Shown here: piece by piece, positions 11,605 to 22,509 of the stretch
How positions within the stretch are numbered: position 1 is the first letter of the stretch
Layout: the number at the start of each line of letters is the position of its first letter
DNA from: Chenopodium formosanum
Lineage: Eukaryota > Streptophyta > Magnoliopsida > Caryophyllales > Amaranthaceae
Length of the DNA: 64,000 nt
NCBI GenBank assembly: GCA_024500155.1
Contig: CM044874.1
Location: 40,432,384-40,496,383 of the forward strand
Reading direction: 5' to 3'
Program-made: the position numbers and the translations under genes
The notes under the pieces: generated by a model
Databases searched by the model: none
What the model saw: only the letters and a program-made list of their open reading frames with translations
Told to the model about the DNA's origin: nothing

Positions 11605-13503
11605 AAAAAAAAAAAAAAGAGAGAAAGTGAAAATGTGAGAAACCTCAGGCATACATATACCAAGATTTAAAAACAAGATTGCACGCCTTGGGGGCTTATT
11701 TTAGGGCTTGAGCCATCATCCTTTCTTCTTTAACCTTTAGCCTACCTCATTACACCCCTTAATAAAAAGACCTCTTTGAGGTATACACACACTTATGCGA
11801 GGTTCAACTAGAGATACGTTCGACCTGATTCCTAACGAAAATGTAGGCAACCTCACATTGGGGTGCAACCGTATTAATTCACAATCATATTTACATTTAT
11901 ATATGATCATATTAAGGGATCTCCAATGCTCATCCCTATCAATTTAGAGCTAGACTTGAGGTTTTGATCCCTATATCATTAGCCTACCCAGCCTAAGAGT
12001 CACCATCATTTGACTCTTCTCAACATATTTTCCACAACTTTAGCCATTGCGGCCTAATCGTAGTGTCACTTTTACACACATCACAGATACATAGCTAAAT
12101 ACTCCTTACCTTAGGAACCTTTCTCATGAAATCATGATACAGCTTTAAAGCATGCTTTGTCCTCCTAGAGTCATTCATTACTCATAATTATCATTGCATC
12201 ACAAAGTATAAAGTACTTAGCCTCCGTGCCTAAATTGCCCAAATACTTTCATTGTTGAGTCATGAACTGAGATAGTCTAGGATGCTACAATCCTTGCACT
12301 ATGAGGTACAACGGCAATGCATACACTTGATTCAGCTCTTTCAACATGCGCCATCACTTGATTCATTCTTTTCAACTTTTCCTTTTGAGGAAGTTAAAAA
12401 TTTCACTTTTCACCAACACTTTACTTCTTCATGTTCACGTCTTTCTTTTTTGAGAGAAAGTCGGTACCCTGCACAAAATGACGGATTTTTGTTTGTTTTT
12501 TCTGCATTTTTGAGTCACACGAGCACAATCACAATTAAATGCACACAAGAGTCATGTACATTGAGTCATGTCATATCACATCGAGTGTAATTTGCACCTT
12601 GAGTCATGTCGAGTCACACGTGTCAAAACACATTGAGTCGAGTTGGTTAGGTAACACAGTAAGTTGAGTAACACCAAGCCTTGGGTTAACCTCAAGATAA
12701 TTATAAACATGAGCAATGTCCTATAGTCCAAGAATATAAATGCAAGTACACTAAGTCCTTAGCAGACGAGCAAATTTTACAAAGGATTAGAGGCAATTTC
12801 ATTGAGCGTAAGTGAACGAAAAGACATAAACAGCAAACATGAACGAGCAGAGAAAGTTTAAAAAGCTCTGACTTGGATTCAAGCATAGTGCGATATAAAC
12901 AACGCAACACAATCAGCCCTGACGCAGCGCGATACAATGTGACGCAGCGCGATAGACTTATCACTGCGCGATGGCTATGATTTTGCCCACGTAAGCCTTT
13001 TGATAGTCTCACAACTTGGTTGGTTGGTTCATGACTAATCCATTTGAGGCTCTTGATGAGCATTTGATTCTTTTGAGCAATTGATAGATATTTGATTGGT
13101 AATCGACCCGGTTATAGTTTTGATTGATGATCGGCCTAATGATGATAATATTTTGATTTCATATTGAAATTATACCTTTAATTAGTAGTCGGCCCGATTA
13201 AAAGTTGATTGGTGATATGCCAGATGACAATCAAATTATCGATTGAATAATGATTAAGTAGATTTGAAAATTGATTAAGAACACATAATTAGTAATTTAT
13301 TATGATCACAAAGAATTCCAAGGATTGGAATATTTCTACGGGAATTAATATAAAACTTTAAAAATCCTAGATATGGTTCTTAAGATGAATTTTTCAAAGC
13401 TGGAAGCTCAATTACTTCTTAGGAGTACAGACAAGAAAATTTGAAGACTCAAGATGAAAAAGTATTCGACAGAATGCACTAAGATTAAAGGGTCTTTCGT
13501 TTT
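11605..13503 (+). other. Non-coding Ogre/Tat interior, 3' side
   Basis: No supportable gene. GAGTCATGTCGAGTCACA-type short repeats lie at 12500-12660. An ATCGCG-type palindrome cluster lies at 12890-12985. Confidence 0.4.
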
Positions 13504-14160
13504 GATTTGATAAGGGCGGTTTGAGATGAAGCGGTCTTCGATAGCCTTCGCTATGATTGAGGAGGCTATAATTTGATTTGAGAAGATGGCACAAGATGGG
13601 CGATCATCGATGGCTTTTGCTAAGATTGTGAGGGTTATCAGTTTATTCAAGAAGATAGCAAAAGATGGGCAATCTTCTACGATTTTCGCTAAGCTTGAGG
13701 GGGTTGTCACTTGATTTGGGAAGATGGCATGAGATGGGCGATCTTCGACGAAGTTCTCTATGATTGTGGAGGTTGTCACCCAGATTTGAGAAGAGCGGTA
13801 CGTGATGAGGCGGTCTTTGATGACGTTTGCTAAGATTATGGAGGTTCTCACCCTGATTTGAGAAGATGACTCGTGATGTAGCAGTCTTCGACGATTTTCA
13901 ATAGGTTGGAAAGTTATCAATCAATTGATTGATTTGAGGTAAAGATGAGATTTTAAAGATGGCGACATGCAGCTTTCTTCGACGATGTCCCGTGGTATAA
14001 AGGAGATAGTCTACAGTGACGAGGTACAACCACAAAATAAAAGATGGCGAGGCACGGTAACCTTCGATGATGTTCCCTAGGATGTGGAGGATTTTCACGG
14101 AAAATGAAGATAGCGAGGCATTGTTATCTTGAGATGGCATTCACGAGGCACTGTTGAGGT
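13504..14160 (+). repeat. Tandem repeats of about 70 bp near the 3' LTR
   Basis: Units beginning GATTTGAGAAGATGGC or near variants start at 13504, 13575, 13645, 13713, 13783, 13855 and 13931, i.e. periods of 68-76 bp. Each carries a core such as GATGGGCGATCTTCGACGA and ends GGAGGTTGTCACC. Degenerate longer units with GATGGCGAGGCAC continue to 14160. Tandem arrays in the 3' untranslated region are a known feature of Ogre/Tat elements. The ORFs here on the minus strand are repeat artefacts. Confidence 0.8.
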
Positions 14161-14379
14161 TGTCACAACAAATGCAGCAAAAAAGATGTTACTCTAGAGA
14201 CGCGTGCTCGACGGTGCAAGATATGCGTTTCTAATTCCTTTATTTGTATAACTAACACTTGTTTGCAGGTATTGTCGTTACAAGAATGATTTAGGATCGC
14301 CGAACGTTTTGAATCATTCTCCATCCCTATCGAAAACTTTGACTTTTGTTTTCGAAACTTATGTTTCTCCAGACTCATT

Positions 14380-14394
14380 CAAAGAGGGGGTTTC
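14380..14394 (+). other. Polypurine tract of the Ogre/Tat element
   Basis: CAAAGAGGGGGTTTC sits directly before the LTR start TGCAGAC. It supports the element's plus orientation and the 3' LTR boundary. Confidence 0.6.
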
Positions 14395-15191
14395 TGCAGA
14401 CAACTTATTGTGTCTCCTTCAAAAACCACACCTAGTGATGAGTTCTTTTGATGTCATTCATTATCAAATAAGGTGATGAAGAGTCTCAAGAATTTCCTAT
14501 TTTCTAAAATGTTTTAATAAAATAATTCATTTCCTGTTTTGAAAAACATTCATTTAGTATTCTATCTATGGAAAACGTCCAATCTTGTTTAGTTTGGTCC
14601 ATGATATGGGTTCAATAGTTGTGTTGTAGGATGGGGCTTGAAAAGAGATTTCCAATGATATATATTACAATCACAATTCCTAGTTATAACGAGGATGTTA
14701 TGACCAAAATACTAAACTGGGCCTAAAACGATCGCGCGAGTTTTATATGCGAACCCAATGATCATGAGTAGAGTCCATTAATTGCATTCCTAAAGTTATT
14801 AGGATTTATCTTAATCTTCTAGAATTATCTAAAAGGTTATTTTGAGTTTTAAAGGGATTAGAATTGATAATTATAATAATTATTTATTTTGAAAAGATGA
14901 AGAATTCTACATCGGATAAAACAAGTGTTTAAAGAGGATTAAATCTGATTTAATAAAAGATAAGTACAGACTCCGGCTAACCCAATTTGATTGGAAGACG
15001 GATTGCATATGAATTTTATCATACAGCATCTATCGTGACGCGATGGCTCTATCGCACGCAGCGCGATAACCCTGTCGCGTCGCGATGGAATCAGTTTTAC
15101 TCCGATTCAAATCATGACTCTTAGCTGATCTTTTTTGGTCGTTTCTCACTATAAATAGGGACGGTTTTTCTCGTTTTAAATTCATCGACAA

Positions 15192-18100
15192 TGTAATACC
15201 CCGTATTTTTATACTTATTTTATTTAAAATAAGTATTTTGTGAAGTATTTAAATAATTTGAAATGTTTTATTTATGGTCTTTTAATTATTTATTTTAATA
15301 AGTTTGCAAATATTTTATACAAAGAAAGTTTATTTAATTTATTATTTTATTTAAGTTGGGTTTAATTTAAGAAAGTTTTATTAGGAAAGGGATTAGGAAA
15401 GATTAAAAAGGGAAAGTTTAGTGTAGGGAATATTTCAAGCATTATCCCTAGCTTGAACCCTACTGTGATCATACACTTAAGTATGGTGGCGTCCAAAGGG
15501 AAACAAGATAGAGTAAAAGAGTCGCCAACAAGTTTTAGGAACTTGTAAACCACTCACGAGGTGAATGTTACACCCCTTAACGATCTAGAAGATCATCAAC
15601 TCCAATAGGTATGGAACCATGACTGGTAGTTCGGGGATGAAGGTACAAATCCAACCTAAAAGAGATTGAACCTGCCCTAATAATAGGCCTCTACTTTATT
15701 CTGATCGTATTCATGTGCGCTTTCTGACTGACATGCAATCAATAGGATTAACCCTAAATCTGTTTAATCTATGTTGGTTGAATTTAATGCACAAATAATT
15801 GAAATAAAGAGTTGGGACTAAACCCTCATAAATATCAAACCTTTCACGTCTAGGGCAAAGGCAACTTCGAATTATGCTAGGTGTGTCTAGTGCTAATGTA
15901 TGAGGAATTGTGTTTGTAAAAGGGTTGGTTTAGAATGAGAGAGAGAATCAAGAAGTTCTTGATAAGAGTTGAAGAGAAGAATTGATGGAAATTGATGAAA
16001 ATTGATGATTGAAAAAGGAGAGATATGACCTCTATTTATAGAGAAAAAAGAGGGTCGAAGAATAAGAAAAGAATCCGAATTCGAATCGAAATAGAACTCG
16101 ATGGACAGCAGTTTTTGCGGATTTTGTTTCTATCATATCTTTTGATCCAGAAGTCCAAATAAGTCATATAATATGTCTTTGGAAAGATCTTGAAGTCTAA
16201 ATTCCAACCAAATAAGAATTAGATAAAAATATGTTGTAGATAAAAAAGATATGGCCGAAATAGTGGAACGATGTCAATTTTGGATAGAGTTTCATATCTC
16301 ATTCATATCTTTTTCGTTATAACTCGAATTTAATATTATAATATATCATTGGAAAGATAATTTCAAGATCTATCCAACCATATAAAGTTTGGATAAATAT
16401 TATGAGGCAAAAAAATAAAATTTGAATATATTCCACTTCGTACAAAACAAGGATTCTAAAAAGGAGCAGTTTTATTCAATTTCAAACTCTTTGAAACATA
16501 ATTATCAATCCTAACTCCATTAGGATTTAAAAGAACCAACTAGATTATTCTATAAGACTATATCAATCCTAATATCTTTAGGAATGATAATTGATAATAG
16601 ACCCTCCTCTAGATCATTGGGCTGCATATAAAAACCAAATCGGGTCCAGTTTAGTATTTTAGCCATAACTTCCTCATTATTCACCGGAATTAGGCTTATA
16701 ATATATCGTTGGAAAGATCTTTTCAAGCCTTATCCAACTACACTATTATTGGACCCTTATCATTGAACAAACTAAAATAAAATGCACGTTTTTCATAAAT
16801 AAGGTAAGAAAAGAAATATTTTCAAAAACAGAAAAAAGAGATATTTTAATAAAAACATCCCCATCACTAAACTTTTCACACTTTTGCTTTGTTCGATAAT
16901 CAAATGACATGAAAGGTATTTATCACTGGTTTTTGTTTTAAGGAGACACATTTGGGTGTCTACATTTAGGAAGAAGGGTTTCTAGAGAAAAGGTATAAAT
17001 ATTCAATACTTGGGGAAAATCAAACTTTGCCCAGGCCTAGAGTGGAGAAAACCCAAGGTAAATTTTCTCTTTCTTCTTCTTTATTTTTCTCCTTTTTCTT
17101 TCTTTCTTTTTTAACCCTTCCCCCTTGTTTTCGGTCACCACCTCTTGCCACCACCACCATTGGTGGGCCGCCAGCCACCAGTAACACCAGCCAGCAGCAG
17201 CCGGCAGTGGCGCCGGCCTACTGTCCGGCTGCTCCTCTTCTTTGGAAAAAAAAATTAACTAATTTTTGTTTTACTTCTTGTTAAACCTAAGATCTAATTT
17301 TTATTTATGGGTTTTATGATTAATATTATTATGATTGATTATAAGTAGTATGTAATTTAATTTTCAGATTTTAATTCTAATTAAAAAGCCCTAATTTTGA
17401 AATGCTAGATTCATAAATTATTAATTATTGAAGGATTATAATATAGGATGGCTAAACCTTTGATTTAAGTGTTTTAAAGCCTAATTACAGCAAGTTTTCA
17501 TTAATATATAATGCTGGAATTTTTTGTAGTACATTAAAAATCAAGTTTCTTTAAGGAATTTTAATTACCCATTAATTAGGATTAAAGGGATTAAAGTATG
17601 ATGTTTTAAAAATAATTTCAGCTTATTTTAATTAAATTATGAGGGGTTTAGTAATAGTAAATATTGCTGGAAATTTTTATAGAGAGGATTTTAATACTCT
17701 TCTACTACTTTAAATTGTAGGAGACTAGTGAGTGATTTCTATTAGTCGTGGCGATATTAAGATCGTATTCAAGGTACGTTCGCGTACTTAGCATATTTTT
17801 GATGATGTAGTAGCGTTCTAAATGTGATTAATTGATTAAAAATAGCATCATGCTAGATTTGGAATGGAAATTGTGATTTGGTTGTTATTGGTGATTGAAT
17901 TATGATGCATGATTTATTTGTGATGGATTAAGGATTGGAAAATAATAGTTTGGAATGTAGAAAATGAACCACGCTTTTATTTATGGCATGATAGTAAGCA
18001 TGTTTAATAAAACTAAATGTTTAATTTTGATTGGAATATTAAAAGGGAATTTTATTATGGTTCATCATATAATTTTTATTGATGCTTTAAGTACGAGAAA

Positions 18101-19281
18101 GGAGCTAAGTAAGTGTCTATGTACACGAGGAATAAATTGTATGTTTCTGTCTGAGTGCACTTAAGGTGTCTTTAACATCGAGGGTTAGGATTTTGGGGCA
18201 TTAAGCGTCTAAGGTGCCTTTGACACCGAGGTAGATTTAAAAAGGGTTCGGCATTAAATATTATGTTGTCACTAATTATTCAAGAATTAAATTTTAAGTG
18301 TTTAATTGTTTGAATAATCATGATATCTGATGTTGTTATGAATTTAGAGTCATCACCAAGTTTAATAAATTGTAAAGAATGTAAAGTGAAAGAGATTACG
18401 CACCAAAACTCTTGGAATGTATATATCTTGAGTATGAACATATGAGGGGAGTTATGGGGTTTTATATTTAACTATAACTTCTACTGGAGTACAGGACGTT
18501 GTACATTCCTTTCATTATTATGCGCCGGAATTCCGCCACTTACGAGTGGTTCTTTTATACAGGCAGGTTAGCTCCCATGTTAGTACCCCTTTATTGGGGC
18601 AGGTTGGGGGGGGGGGAACCCATTCGATGCGTAATCAAAACTAAATAAATTATTTATTTACTTAGTTGAGAAGTATTGTTGAATGTTGTGTGCTTGAAAA
18701 ACAGGTGCAACAAGGTAAGTTATGTTTTGATAGGTAAATGCATGTTAGTGTGTTTAAATACGCTTATGTACTCGGCTTTGCTGATTGTGTGTTTGTGTGT
18801 TTGTTGGACTTGTCTTTACCTTGGCCCTATGATGACCCATTTTTAATGGAAAGTAGTGGAAACAAGTAAAAAGAAGCTTTTCATGTGATGAGGCATATTC
18901 ATGATGGGCATGAGTGAAGAGCGAATCATGTTAGTTTTCATAAGTATATGATGTGTTATTTGCTTTTATTTATTTTATGATATTTCTATTGCAAGACTAA
19001 CGTAAAGGTTTTAAATTGAATTGGTTTGTTAAGGGCCTACAATGGTTCCAAGTTGTAGGTTTGACTTTGTTTTACTTTGGTTTGACTTTATTTTCGTGAG
19101 TTGACTTTTAAGTTGAGTCATTTTAAAATATTTAATTTTAAAGGAGAGTCTTCTGTTGTGTGTCTTTGATAGTTTCCTTAGCCGTTTTCACGATGGCGAT
19201 AATATCTTAGATATTCCTATTTAAAGTTTTAAACAGGGCAACACATATATTTTTACAGGAAGGGATTTTTAGGGTGTTACA
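15192..19281 (+). mobile_element. Solo LTR of a second Gypsy family, inside copy B
   Basis: Starts TGTAATACCCCGTATTTT and ends GGGATTTTTAGGGTGTTACA, flanked by the 5-bp TSD GACAA (15187-15191 and 19282-19286). Net length without the nested LTR is about 2.54 kb. There is no internal region, PBS or PPT, hence a solo LTR left by recombination. The TGTAAYACCCC start suggests a chromovirus or a related Gypsy lineage; I cannot place it firmly. A short C/T-rich frame at 17027-17284 within it is not a credible gene. A run of 10 G lies at 18606-18615. Confidence 0.8.
15422..16964 (-). mobile_element. Antisense solo LTR of the Ogre/Tat family (copy E)
   Basis: The plus strand reads TGTAGGGAATATTTCAAGC ... 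GGGTGTCTACA, the reverse complement of the Ogre/Tat LTR. It is flanked by the 5-bp TSD TTTAG (15417-15421 and 16965-16969). Length is 1543 bp with no internal region. It lies inside the other family's solo LTR, which itself lies inside an LTR of this same family. Confidence 0.85.
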
Positions 19282-20369
19282 GACAATTAATATCTCTTCT
19301 CTCTCTTTAAGCTCTTATTCTTTCTCTCTTTCTCTCTTACTTTTCTAAGCCTTTTCTACACCCTTTCATAAAAATACATCACACGTCGTCCTTCACGAGA
19401 CTTAGAAGCACCTAACCAAGCTCGAAGTTGCCTTAGACCTCAACGTGAAAGGTTGATAGCTCTGAGGGTTTGGTCCCAAATCTCTATTTCAATTCTTTGA
19501 TTAGATTTATTATTTAATATTTTCATTAAAGTTACTAACGTGTGTATTGTTTTAATAGAAAGAGGTACGAAGCATCAAAGTAAGTAGTTCTATTAGTTCT
19601 CCTCAGTCCTTTGATATAGAAATCATGCTTAGAATACAATTTTAATTCCTAGTATCATGTTAAGATGTCTTTATTTCTTTTTAGTACCATGTTAGGATAA
19701 AACTTTGATTTTTATTGTTTAGTAACATGTTGAGATTTGTTATTAATAATGTTGGTATCATGCCTAGGATCTTGCTAACATTATTTTGCTTTGATGAGAT
19801 TGTTATGAAGATGATGGTATGTGGAGTTAATATTGTCAATATTATTTGTTGCTTGACATTATTATTATTGTTATTGCTTGATCATGCCCTCTCTTGCAGG
19901 TTTAAAGGCAATGTGTACTTGAAATCATGCCTGATAAGAAAATTAATAATTTGATTTGGGCTTATATGATTTTAATTCAAGTGATCGCCAATAATAGCCT
20001 TATTTAATTTATGCATTAATAATCAACCAACAAAGATTAAATAGGTTTAGGATTAATATATTGATTATATGTTGATCGAAAAGCGCACATGTGTAGGACA
20101 AGAACAAAGTAAGGGCCTATTTAGGGCGGGTCCAATCTCTTTTATATTGAGTTCGTACTATCATCCCCGAATATCCAGTCATGGTTCAGGACCACTATGA
20201 AGTTAGCGATCTTTGTGATCGGTGTAACCTTCACCTCGTGGATGGTTTACAAGTTCCTAAAACTTGTTGGCAACTCTTTTTCTCTAGTTTCTTTCCCTTT
20301 GGACGCCACCATGCTTAAGTGCATGATCATAGTGGGGCTTAAAGTTTGGCGACTTGAAATCTCTACTCA

Positions 20370-20680
20370 AATAAGACCCGATAACGAAACAACCTTCATG
20401 CCTTATTTGGTCCAGTTTGCATAAAAGATCTGTGAATTATATGAATAGACCTTTTGTTCTAGTTAACTATAATTTTCTAAGCCATTTTAGCCATTTCAAT
20501 AACCCAAACCTTGGCCTTTTCTTAGCCCAAAGTAAATACATTAGCCTTAACCCAATTTTCTCTTTTCATCTATAGCCCAAAATTGTGCAAATATGATTTT
20601 CTTGTCAAATATTGTTTTATGCAAATACTAATTGATTGGATAACCCTTGAAAAAGTTCAATTCTGATTTGAAACGAAAAG
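20370..20680. other. Short spacer between LTR copies
   Basis: Sequence after the 3' LTR; I see nothing recognisable in it. Confidence 0.3.
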
Positions 20681-20761
20681 ATATGATCAAAATACTAAAC
20701 CCGATGCTACATTCTAATTGGGTTGGGAAGTAGACTTCCAACATTTTCCAACTACGATATA

Positions 20762-20936
20762 CTTCCTCCGTTTCTATTTAATAGACACATTCAATTTATG
20801 CACGCATATTTAGGAGAGAGGAAAGTATAAGAGCGAATGATAAAGCAGGTGGGGCACACTAGTAAATGCAAGGTATAGAACTTATCCAAAAAAGAAACGT
20901 GTCAACTAAATACAAATTTTAACTAAAAAAATGGAG
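20762..20936. mobile_element. Stowaway-like MITE
   Basis: 175 bp between TA dinucleotides (20760-20761, 20937-20938). The left end CTTCCTCCGTTTCTATTTAA and the right end (reverse complement CTCCATTTTTTTAGTTAAAA) have the Stowaway CTCC-TCC-TTT pattern. Subterminal TTAGTTGACAC/GTCTATTAAATAG parts pair imperfectly. Confidence 0.65.
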
Positions 20937-22509
20937 TAATTTAAGTATTATTTATCTTATTCCAAATGTGGATAAAAAGTTATGATAAAAACAAAAACTG
21001 TAAATTCGCCGGCCCGTAAAACACATTTTTAAAATTCTATCCTCATTCTAAATTATATCTTCTCCCGATCTTTATATTATGCCCATAAATACCAACCTAT
21101 TTTCTGATTTTTAGGAGATAAATTCGACATCTTAAAACTATTTTTTGAATTACATACGCCCTAAAAGGTTAGGACGTAAAGTTTCGACGTACATTATGTA
21201 TTGTTCTTAGCTTTATTATTTCTAATCCTATTCAAGTAATTCAAAATCTAAAACAAGATCTATAAGTTCTACCTTTTATTACTAAGGCGTGAAGGTAAGA
21301 TCCCGAAAGTGATATTAATTTGTCTAACTCTTTAATTTAATTCTTGATTTATCATTTTATTGAAGTTACTAGCGATTAGTAACAAACTATCAAAGTTGCA
21401 CATTTGAAGTGAGTATCTAATTTTTCTTGATTTAATTTACTCCACTTATTTTTATTGCTTTCACTACTAGCATCATTTTGAGGCGTTGTATTAGAATGTT
21501 ATTAATAATTATTTAGTAACATGTTTAGAATGCATTTTATTCGTTCTCTAATTATTTCCAGTATGTATTTCTATGCATGCTTATGTGATTATTATATTTT
21601 CTTTGATCATCATAATGCATGTGTTTAATCAAGACATGTAATTTAAAACCAGGCTTAATAAGATAATTTGAACAACAAGTCTAGGTTCCTATTAATCTAA
21701 TTGTTTAATTCAAGTGATCACAATAATTAGATTTATGTGTGCAATAAATATTCTTCCGACTAAGATTAATTAGTTTGAAGTGAATTAAATCTTGTTTGTA
21801 CGTCTTTTGAGTTGCAATTAATACATGTCGAAATAAGAATCGAATAGAGGCTAATATGGGTAGAATTGATGACTTCATAACTCAATCCATACTATCATCT
21901 TCAAATATCCAGTTATGGTTCAGGACCACTTTAAAGTTAGTAATAATCTCATAGATTATTAATGGGGTGTAAACTTCATGGATCAAATCGTTATTGCCTT
22001 CGGTTTATCCCTTTCCGTGGTCAGTGGCAGATCTAGGATTTTCAAATAGGTGAGTCACTATCAATAATTGATCACTTGTTTCAATAAAAAAAAAAAAAAT
22101 TATACTTGTATTAAAAAAAAATTATATTTCACCAAAATAATTTCAATCCAAAAATGGGACGTTAAAATCCATACTACAATAGTACTTAAAAATTCAATAT
22201 TACAAGTCAAAAGTACTGCAAATAAATAACATGATATAAACAAACGATACTATAAAATTATTACATTGAATTAACTTTATAATTTTTTACTTAATTGATA
22301 AGCTTTGTGGGAAAATATTAAAATTGGTTGCACAAATATAGTACAAATAGAAACAAGAATTATTTAAAAATTATACAAAAAAAAAGTAAGATAATTTAGA
22401 GACCGGTCATTAAATATAACTGGTCTCTTTAATGAAAAAAGAAAGCAACGCAAAAAACCATTCATATTCAATAGTAGCATAAAAGAGACCATTTATCTAA
22501 ATACCCGGT

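Larger units (their letters stand above)
5017..20369 (+). mobile_element. Ogre/Tat-type Gypsy element with gag only
   Basis: A large LTR element: truncated 5' LTR (5017-6559), PBS (6566-6583), leader, decayed gag (8298-9420), non-coding 3' region with tandem repeats (13504-14160), PPT (14380-14394) and 3' LTR (14395-20369, inflated by nested insertions). I found no protease, RT, RNase H or integrase remnant between gag and the 3' LTR once the MULE at 10154-11604 is set aside. This makes it a gag-only, non-autonomous derivative. The PBS type, the gag remnant and the 3' tandem repeats place it in the Tat/Ogre lineage by family knowledge. Confidence 0.7.
14395..20369 (+). repeat. 3' LTR of the Ogre/Tat element (copy B), interrupted
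   Basis: Starts TGCAGAC (family consensus TGTAGACACCC, seen in copies C and E) and ends near CTCTACTCA. Without the 4090-bp solo LTR and its 5-bp duplication at 15192-19286 it is about 1880 bp. It matches copy A along its second part. The 15020-15090 part holds the palindromic GCGATGG/ATCGC motifs. A TATA-like CTATAAATAGGG (about 15151) lies just upstream of the nested insertion. Confidence 0.75.

Noticed and set aside
12282..13063. ORFs of about 100-120 codons
   Set aside because: Inside the non-coding 3' part of the Ogre/Tat element; no domain and no homologous frame seen.
13408..13920. 170-codon minus-strand ORF
   Set aside because: Lies on the 70-bp tandem array; its repeated IxAKxIxDRPS pattern is the array read in frame, not a conserved protein.
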